Shown: piece by piece, positions 53,375 through 58,987 of the stretch
Layout of the letters: each line of letters begins with the position of its first letter
How positions within the stretch are numbered: position 1 is the first letter of the stretch
Assembly (NCBI RefSeq): GCF_003205875.1
Contig: NZ_PUBZ01000097.1
Span: forward strand, 1 to 58,987
DNA: 58,987 bases
Direction: 5' to 3'
DNA from: Herpetosiphon llansteffanensis
GTDB lineage: Bacteria; Chloroflexota; Chloroflexia; Chloroflexales; Herpetosiphonaceae
The notes under the pieces: generated by a model
What the model saw: the letters and a program-made list of their open reading frames with translations, nothing else
Told to the model about the DNA's origin: nothing
Database searches by the model: none
Translations under genes and position numbers: made by a program

Positions 53375-54001
53375 ATGCCGTTTGGAATTCTCAATGTTGG
53401 CTACGATTCAACCAATTATTATCTGGTTGGCTCGACCTTTGGCTTTTTGTTGATCGACGCTGGTTGGCCTGGCACATGGGGCAAATTGATGGCGGTGCTC
53501 AAACGTAATGATGTTGATTTGGATCAAATTCATTCAATGTTGATCACCCACTATCATCCCGACCACGCGGGCTTGGTGCAAGAACTCAAAGCCAAAGGAA
53601 TTGAGTTGATTGTTGTCGAAGAACAGCAACCAGCTATTCCCTTGCTCAAAAGCTTGATCAAGCCCGAACACAACTATCAGCCCATTACCGCCGACAACAC
53701 GCGTGTGATCAGCACCGCCCAAAGTCGCGAATGGTTGGCTTCGCTGGCGATGGCTGGCGAGATTATCCACACGCCTGGCCATTCTGCCGATAGCATTAGT
53801 TTGGTGCTCGATCAGGGCATTGCCTTCACAGGCGATTTACAACCATATGCCGCCGATGATGAAGGACAAGCCTCGGTCGAACGTAGTTTTCAGGCTTTGC
53901 GCGAGCGTGGCGTTGAATGGATGTACCCCGGCCATGGCCCGATGCGACCGCTGATTTACGTCAGCCAACAGGTCAAACTTTGCCCCGACGACCCGTCATA
54001 G
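53375..54001 (+). CDS. MBL-fold hydrolase, tandem copy 2
   Basis: 208 residues from ATG 53375 (GGAGG seven bases upstream). Starts MPFGILNVGYDSTNYYLVG, parallel to the copy upstream (INVGYDETNYYLIG). Metal motif HYHPDH at the same positions (59-64), TPGHSADSISLVLD and YPGHGPMRPL. The C-terminal ~14 residues extend past the end of copy 1. It overlaps the convergent GNAT gene by six bases. Function unknown. Confidence 0.87.
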   Translation: MPFGILNVGYDSTNYYLVGSTFGFLLIDAGWPGTWGKLMAVLKRNDVDLDQIHSMLITHYHPDHAGLVQELKAKGIELIVVEEQQPAIPLLKSLIKPEHNYQPITADNTRVISTAQSREWLASLAMAGEIIHTPGHSADSISLVLDQGIAFTGDLQPYAADDEGQASVERSFQALRERGVEWMYPGHGPMRPLIYVSQQVKLCPDDPS

Positions 54002-54547
54002 CCCAATCTCCGTGAGGTCGTAGCTGAAAAATAATGCAATCTCACGCGGATCAAGTGTTGCAGGATCATACAATTGCAAATCAATGCCACACCAACGGAA
54101 CCCGACTGTACGATAAAACTCAATTGCTGCTGGATTGGTCGTTTGAGTTTCGAGCCAGACACAACGAGCCGATAATTGCCGCGCTGCTTCAATCGCTGCC
54201 GTGAGCAATTGTCGGCCTAAGCCTTGGCCACGATAACCCCGAGCAACATAACAATGCTCAAGCACTGCCCGCCGATTCCACTGCTGATAATCCAGCGCCG
54301 CCAAACCAACCACTTGGCCTTGATCCTCGGCAACCAATACCCAAGCCTGCTGCGCCAAACGCTCGCAATCTTCACGCAGATCATAGCGTTTTTCAAATGG
54401 CTGGGCTAATTCGCGCAAAACCAACTCAATGCTTAACCCAGTTTGCTGCACCTGATAGATTGTCGTGGTGCTAAACCCTGTGTCGAGTGCCCAAATCGCT
54501 GCCTGATCGTCGGGCCAATTCAGTGGCCGCAAGCGTAATTCGTGCAT
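53996..54547 (-). CDS. GNAT-family N-acetyltransferase
   Basis: 183 residues from ATG 54547, behind GGAGG. The acetyl-CoA motif is in CYVARGYRGQGLGRQLLTAA, followed by VWLETQTTNPAAIEFYRTVGFRWCG. The N-terminal LRPLNWPDDQAAIWALDTGF is a usual GNAT start. Acceptor not predictable. Confidence 0.87.
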   Translation of the reverse strand: MHELRLRPLNWPDDQAAIWALDTGFSTTTIYQVQQTGLSIELVLRELAQPFEKRYDLREDCERLAQQAWVLVAEDQGQVVGLAALDYQQWNRRAVLEHCYVARGYRGQGLGRQLLTAAIEAARQLSARCVWLETQTTNPAAIEFYRTVGFRWCGIDLQLYDPATLDPREIALFFSYDLTEIGL

Positions 54548-54652
54548 AAAGCCTCCAATTCTGCGTATTTCACTGAAACTTGCTGGTACAATAGACACAT
54601 CGATCTTAACTATTTATCAACGAGGCTGTGCCTCATCGAGTTTATACAACAC

Positions 54653-56065
54653 ATGAAGTTTCATATCATTACTTTAGGTTGTCCGAAAAATACCGTCGAT
54701 AGCGAAGGCATGCATGGCATTCTGACGCGCGAAGGCCACACCGCCGTTGATAGCAGCGCTGGCGCAGATGTGGTAATTGTCAATACCTGTTCGTTTATCA
54801 ACGCCGCCCGCGAAGAAACCGTTGGCGTGTTGCAAGAGCTGGCCAACAACAAAGCACCAGGCCAAAAATTAATTGCTGCTGGCTGTATGGCCGAAAGCCA
54901 TGGCGATGTGCTGCGTTCGCGCGTGCCCATGCTCGATGCCACCCTCAGCACCAAAGAATGGATGCGGATTGGCTCGGTTGTGGCTAGTGGCGCTGCGCCA
55001 ACAAGCAAAACCACCGGCTTTGGCATTCCCTTGATGGGCGGCGCACCAACTGCTATCCCCACAATGGGGCTGAATCTGAGCCTCACGCCGTCATCGACCG
55101 GCGATAGCCTTGGCGCGTATGGCGATTGGCGCACGACCGCCATCAAACGCAACAAACGCGGCCCCTCGGCCTATCTCAAAATTTCCGATGGCTGTAATTT
55201 GCGCTGTGCTTTCTGTACGATTCCTTCGTTCAAAGGCGATATGCGCTCGAAAGCGGTTGGCTCGATTTTAGGCGAAGCCCGCGAGTTGGTCGAGGCCGGG
55301 GTGCAAGAAATTATCTTGGTCGCCCAACACCTCACCGATTATGGCCGCGATTTGGGCATGAAACACAATGGGCTTGGCGTTTTGCTCGAAGAATTGGCCA
55401 ACGTTGTGCCCGCCGATCGCTGGATTCGGCTGATGTATGCCTATCCACAATCGGTTACGCCTGATTTGGTTGAAACCATGGCGCGGCTGCCCCAATTGTG
55501 TCACTATGTTGATATGCCGTTGCAGCATGCTCACCCAGATACTTTGCGCCGCATGCGCCGCCCACCTGATACCGACAAAACCAAGGCGATTGTCCATTCG
55601 TTGCGCCAAGCCATGCCCGATTTGTCGTTGCGCACCACGTTTATCGTGGGCTATCCTGGCGAAACCCGCGACGAATTCAAAGCCTTGCTCGAATTTCTCG
55701 AAGAAATGCAATTCGATCGCGTGGGTATGTTCCGCTATTCATTAGAGCCAGGCACGGTTGCAGGCGAATTGCCCGACCAAGTTGCCGAGCGGGTCAAAGA
55801 ACGGCGCTGGAACGAAGCCATGGCCGTGCAGCAAGTGATCTCACGCGCACGTACCGCCCGCTTCGTTGGCCAAACCATGAAGGTTCTGGTCGAAGGCACT
55901 GGTACCGATGACGATGGCCGGGAGATTGTGGTTGGGCGTTCGTATCGCGATGCGCCCGAAGTTGATGGCTTAGTGTTTGGCTATGGCGCTGCCGAAGTTG
56001 GCCAATTTGCCAATGTTTCAATCAACAAAGCCACCGATTACGACCTTTGGGGCGAAATCGTCTAG
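54653..56065 (+). CDS. rimO: Ribosomal protein S12 (Asp88) methylthiotransferase
   Basis: 470 residues from ATG 54653. Radical-SAM enzyme that methylthiolates Asp88 of S12. N-terminal MTTase domain with LGCPKNTVDSEGM (Cys10), VNTCSF (Cys46) and AAGCMA (Cys78), which bind the auxiliary cluster. Radical-SAM motif CNLRCAFC (Cys181, 185, 188). C-terminal TRAM domain. CPKNxVDSE and the FKG after the SAM motif mark RimO rather than MiaB. A Gly/Thr/Pro-rich linker around residues 113-165 is longer than usual. Upstream ATGs at 54542 are not needed. Confidence 0.93.
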   Translation: MKFHIITLGCPKNTVDSEGMHGILTREGHTAVDSSAGADVVIVNTCSFINAAREETVGVLQELANNKAPGQKLIAAGCMAESHGDVLRSRVPMLDATLSTKEWMRIGSVVASGAAPTSKTTGFGIPLMGGAPTAIPTMGLNLSLTPSSTGDSLGAYGDWRTTAIKRNKRGPSAYLKISDGCNLRCAFCTIPSFKGDMRSKAVGSILGEARELVEAGVQEIILVAQHLTDYGRDLGMKHNGLGVLLEELANVVPADRWIRLMYAYPQSVTPDLVETMARLPQLCHYVDMPLQHAHPDTLRRMRRPPDTDKTKAIVHSLRQAMPDLSLRTTFIVGYPGETRDEFKALLEFLEEMQFDRVGMFRYSLEPGTVAGELPDQVAERVKERRWNEAMAVQQVISRARTARFVGQTMKVLVEGTGTDDDGREIVVGRSYRDAPEVDGLVFGYGAAEVGQFANVSINKATDYDLWGEIV

Positions 56066-56080
56066 TTTTCACAGAACAAT

Positions 56081-56111
56081 AAAAAGCCCCTCTCCCGTTG
56101 TGGGAGAGGGG
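56081..56111 (-). terminator. Terminator of the BlaI-type gene
   Basis: CCCCTCTCCC and GGGAGAGGGG form a perfect 10-bp stem around GTTGT; on the minus strand CTTTTTATT follows. Its sequence is again that of the MITE core arm. Confidence 0.87.
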
Positions 56112-56126
56112 TTGCAGTGAGGGAAT

Positions 56127-56549
56127 TTAGACCCGTGCATAGCGATTTTGGGCATCGCGGCTGAGTTGCTTGAGTTGGGTTGGGTCGTTGCGAGCCAAAT
56201 AATCAACCACATAGCTCAGGGTCATATCTGGATAATCATCGAGCAAGCCATCGAGCACTTGTTGCACAACCATTTGCACAAACTCATCTTGGCTCAATTC
56301 AGGGCTGTAAACGTAGGCCAAGCCATCGCGGGTGCGGTGCAAAATACCTTTTTCGGCCAAGCGGCTCATCGTGGTCATCACCGTGGTGTAGGCAATATCG
56401 CGGCGATGTTGCAACGAACGATGAATTTGCTTAACTGTGCCTTGATTTTCTTTCCATAACAATTCCATAATTTCGGTTTCCAACGGGCCAAGCACCTTGA
56501 CCAAGCCATCTTGGGTCGGGCTGAAACGAAAGCGCATTTTCAAACTCAT
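56127..56549 (-). CDS. BlaI/MecI/CopY-type transcriptional repressor
   Basis: 140 residues from ATG 56549 (AAGGAG upstream; the adjacent ATG at 56552 is equally in frame). Winged-helix domain with LGPLETEIMELLWKENQGTVKQIHRSL and YTTVMTTMSRLAEKGILHRTRDGLAYVYSPE, then a C-terminal dimer region. No BlaR-type sensor is adjacent, so it may respond to something else. The frame open to 56927 runs through the promoter and is rejected. It is divergent from the prenyltransferase gene, a possible target. Confidence 0.9.
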   Translation of the reverse strand: MSLKMRFRFSPTQDGLVKVLGPLETEIMELLWKENQGTVKQIHRSLQHRRDIAYTTVMTTMSRLAEKGILHRTRDGLAYVYSPELSQDEFVQMVVQQVLDGLLDDYPDMTLSYVVDYLARNDPTQLKQLSRDAQNRYARV

Positions 56550-56678
56550 CATCGGCTCCTTATTTTTTAGCGAGATTGTGGTGCAACGGGTTGTTCTTAG
56601 CTGCTTTGAGTGTACGCCCTTGCAAGAATTGGTGCTAGAGCTGAAGATTACAAAGACATTACGTAGTACGAGGTTACT

Positions 56679-57698
56679 ATGAAACAAATTTCTGATGAAT
56701 CGATTCGCCAAGCAATGCAACGTGCCTTCCCAGCTGCCGATGCTCGGGTCAAGCTGTTTTATGAGATGCAGGAATATCATCTCGGCTGGCGCGATGCGCA
56801 GCTTGAGCCAACCCACGCCGATCGTGGCAAGTTGTTGCGTCCACGCTTTTGCTTGCTGGCTTGTGCCGCAGTTGGTGGCAACCCAGAGCAAGCAGAGCCA
56901 TTGGCTGCCGCGATTCAGCTCTTGCATGATTTTTCGTTAATCCACGACGATATTGAGGATCATAGCCCAACCCGCCGTGGCCGCGAAACGGTCTGGAAAT
57001 TGTGGGATGTGCCGCAAGCGATTAATGTTGGCGATGGTATGTTTACCCTCGCTCAGCTTTCGCTGTTTCGCTTATCCGACGTTGGAGTCGAAGCCCCAGT
57101 TGTGGTTGAAATTGCTCGCCGCTTCAATCAAACGATTATTCGTTTGTGCGAAGGCCAATATCTCGATATGTCGTTTGAGCAGCGCCTCGACATTAGCGAA
57201 GGCGATTATTTGGCGATGATCAGCCGCAAAACTGCTGCATTAATTGCTGCTGCTGCTGGTTTGGGGGCAATTTTAGGCAATGCCAATCGCGAACAAGCCT
57301 CGGCCTTGTATAATTGGGGCGAAGCGCTTGGTTTGGCCTTCCAAATCGAAGACGATATGCTGGGCATTTGGGGCGCAGAAGCGGTTACTGGCAAGCCCGA
57401 TGCTCACGATATTTGGGGCCGCAAAAAGAGCTTGCCAATTATCCATGCTTTGGCCCACGCCGACGCAGACGATGGCAAAACGCTGGCGGCAATCTACCAA
57501 AAAAGCGAGCTTGAAGCCAACGATATTCCAACCGTGTTGGCGATTTTAGAGCGCACTGGCTCGCAAGGCTATACTGCTGGCGTGGCCAAGTTCTATCACG
57601 AGCAAGCCTTGGCAGCCTTGGCCGATTTACAAGGCGAGGCCGAGCCAATTGCCGAGTTGCATGGCTTGACCAAGCAATTATTGGGACGAGTGAAATAG
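56679..57698 (+). CDS. Polyprenyl diphosphate synthase (GGPP synthase type)
   Basis: 339 residues of the trans-prenyltransferase family, condensing isopentenyl units. The first Asp-rich motif is DDIED (90-94, followed by HSPTRRG) and the second is QIEDDMLGI (222-230). The residues before the first motif, LLHDFSLIH, suggest a medium chain. Likely product geranylgeranyl diphosphate for carotenoids or quinones. GGTTAC lies upstream of the ATG instead of a strong Shine-Dalgarno. Confidence 0.92.
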   Translation: MKQISDESIRQAMQRAFPAADARVKLFYEMQEYHLGWRDAQLEPTHADRGKLLRPRFCLLACAAVGGNPEQAEPLAAAIQLLHDFSLIHDDIEDHSPTRRGRETVWKLWDVPQAINVGDGMFTLAQLSLFRLSDVGVEAPVVVEIARRFNQTIIRLCEGQYLDMSFEQRLDISEGDYLAMISRKTAALIAAAAGLGAILGNANREQASALYNWGEALGLAFQIEDDMLGIWGAEAVTGKPDAHDIWGRKKSLPIIHALAHADADDGKTLAAIYQKSELEANDIPTVLAILERTGSQGYTAGVAKFYHEQALAALADLQGEAEPIAELHGLTKQLLGRVK

Positions 57699-57789
57699 TT
57701 GGGCTAACGGCAAGGCTGGTCTAGCCCAGCAATCTGCTAACCAAGGAGTAAGGGTTGGGCTGCGGCCTTGCTGCTAGCCACCGATCATT

Positions 57790-58977
57790 ATGATGCGAAT
57801 TTTGTTGCTCACAGCCGAATATCTGCCCCAACCTGGGGGCGTAGGCGATTACACTGCCAAACTGGCCGAAGCCTTGACGGCAATCGGCTGCCACGTTTGT
57901 GTATTAACTGCTGGCGAAGGCCCAGAACAAAGCGAACCTTGGCTGGTTTGGCGGCGGGTGCGCGGTTGGGGTCGCAAGCTCCATCAAGATGTGCGCAATG
58001 CTGCCAAGCAGTTCGAGGCCGATATTGTGCATATTCAATATCAAACTGGCGCATATGCCATGAAACCGGCAGTTAATTTGCTGCCTGCCGCACTCTCGCA
58101 GCCAACCGTGGTTACCTTGCACGATTTGCGTATGCCCTATTTGGCTCCCAAAGTTGCTCCATTGCGCCGCTATGTTACCCGCTTGTTGATTGAAAATGCC
58201 AATGCGGTGGTGGTTACCAATGCAGAGGATGAATCACGCCTCGCTGGCGATGCGCCCAGCAGTAATCCCGATATTTATACCTTGACCCAGCCATTGGAGC
58301 CGCCCGCCCATTTGATTCCGATTGGCGCGAATATCGAAGTTGCGCCCTTGGCCGATCGCGAGCAACTACGCCAACAATTGGGCGCAAACGCCGAAACCGT
58401 GCTTTTAGGCTATTTTGGCTTGCTCAATAGCACCAAAGGCGTGCATACGATCGTTGAATCATTGCAATATTTGCCTGCCACAACTCGTTTGGTAATTATC
58501 GGCGGTGGCACAGGCTCGCCAGAAGACGAAGCCTACGCCGAGCAATTACGCGCCACGATCAGCCGCCTCGAACTCGACCAACGCATCCATTGGACGGGCT
58601 ATTTGAGTGCAAGCGAGGTTTCGCGCACGTTGCAAGCCTTGGATTGCGCCGCCCTGCCATTTAGCGATGGCGCATCGTATCGGCGTGGCAGTTTGTTGGC
58701 AATGTTGGCCCATGGCGTGCCGACCATTACCACGCCGCCGCATGTGCCGATCGATCCTTCGTTGCGCCATGAACGCGATGTGCTGTTGGTCGAGTCAGAG
58801 GATGCGATTAATCTGGCCTTGGCAGTCGAGCAACTTGCCGCCAACCCTGAATTGCGCCAACAGCTGAGCCAAGCAGGCAAACGCATCGCTAGTTCATTCC
58901 GCTGGGAAACGATTGCCCAATTGCATCAGACGCTCTATCAACAGTTGCTTGAAAACCAACCAATCAACCAGGAGTAG
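57790..58977 (+). CDS. GT4-family glycosyltransferase
   Basis: 395-residue GT-B fold enzyme. N-terminal EYLPQPGGVGDYTAKLAEAL is the acceptor side. YFGLLNSTKGVHTIVESLQYL and a later region with SDGASYRRGSLLAMLAHGVPTI form the donor-sugar side. The usual EGFGLxxLE with two Glu is replaced by SDGASYRRGS, so catalysis may differ. Probably adds a sugar to a lipid or surface glycan; acceptor unknown. It is downstream of the prenyl synthase, with a 91-base gap, and ends just inside the window. Confidence 0.88.
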   Translation: MMRILLLTAEYLPQPGGVGDYTAKLAEALTAIGCHVCVLTAGEGPEQSEPWLVWRRVRGWGRKLHQDVRNAAKQFEADIVHIQYQTGAYAMKPAVNLLPAALSQPTVVTLHDLRMPYLAPKVAPLRRYVTRLLIENANAVVVTNAEDESRLAGDAPSSNPDIYTLTQPLEPPAHLIPIGANIEVAPLADREQLRQQLGANAETVLLGYFGLLNSTKGVHTIVESLQYLPATTRLVIIGGGTGSPEDEAYAEQLRATISRLELDQRIHWTGYLSASEVSRTLQALDCAALPFSDGASYRRGSLLAMLAHGVPTITTPPHVPIDPSLRHERDVLLVESEDAINLALAVEQLAANPELRQQLSQAGKRIASSFRWETIAQLHQTLYQQLLENQPINQE

Positions 58978-58987
58978 GGGTTGGGGG

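Noticed and set aside
56550-56927. Long N-terminal extension of the BlaI-type protein
   Set aside because: Runs over the divergent promoter and into the prenyl synthase gene; AAGGAG marks the internal start.

Overview
The window is about 59 kb of ordinary bacterial chromosome. Genes are dense, GC looks near 50%, and Leu is often TTG and Gln CAA. The gene content fits a filamentous Chloroflexota bacterium, with Herpetosiphon as my best guess by inference: PurL with a PurS-like N-terminus, secreted proteins with long Pro-Thr linkers, LGFP-like and GYWKNHP modules, STAND/TPR regulators, a mixed-signature PFK, and many small intergenic repeats. I saw no rRNA, tRNA, CRISPR array, transposase or prophage gene.

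Layout. 0.2-4 kb: succinyl-CoA synthetase genes sucC and sucD, split by a divergent XRE regulator and gmd. 4-9 kb: a minus-strand sugar ABC importer (ROK regulator, binding lipoprotein, two permeases, no ATPase). 9-19 kb: a GlpC-like Fe-S protein, a TPR protein, an Asp/Glu racemase-like protein, a CPBP protease, twin lipoproteins, an ADP-ribosylation-type small protein, a macrodomain protein, glutamate dehydrogenase, and a GNAT gene behind an apparent attenuator. 19-26.7 kb: two related 58-residue membrane proteins, an MBL hydrolase, membrane proteins, a HEAT-like protein and an XRE-STAND-TPR regulator. 27-33 kb: glycogen synthase, a small GTPase, a polytopic GT-C-like protein and a secreted Thr/Pro-rich protein behind an AT-rich regulatory region. 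33.9-38.4 kb: threonine synthase (with attenuator), aspartokinase and an ankyrin protein. 38.6-44.2 kb: purQ and purL on either side of a DUF1444 gene and a membrane protein gene. 44.7-51 kb: a DUF11 surface protein, an orphan ABC ATPase, a zinc ribbon, a cNMP-binding protein, a secreted LGFP-like protein, manA and a GDP-sugar reductase/epimerase. 51-59 kb: PFK, two tandem MBL paralogues, GNAT, rimO, a BlaI-type repressor, a prenyl diphosphate synthase and a glycosyltransferase.

Genes working together. Gmd, ManA and the Rmd-like protein belong to GDP-mannose/GDP-deoxyhexose synthesis, which would feed the glycosyltransferases. ThrC and LysC belong to the aspartate family pathway, PurL and PurQ to purine synthesis. 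PFK, GlgA and SucCD belong to central carbon metabolism.

The most unusual signal is a family of about 190-225 bp non-coding elements. They have roughly 20-bp inverted ends (consensus near TGTAATGGTTCATTGGGTTA) and, in at least two copies, exact 6-bp target duplications. Three of the four copies sit at the last codons or stop codon of a gene, and the fourth is 37 bp past a stop. In two cases, removing the element plus one target copy gives an alternative stop codon two or fewer codons later, so the present C-termini are encoded by the element's end. Pieces of the element core appear to serve as intrinsic terminators elsewhere. Other points of interest are two short leaders with intrinsic terminators (GNAT, thrC), the twin 58-residue membrane proteins, and a binding-site-like array in the AT-rich 31.2-31.6 kb region.
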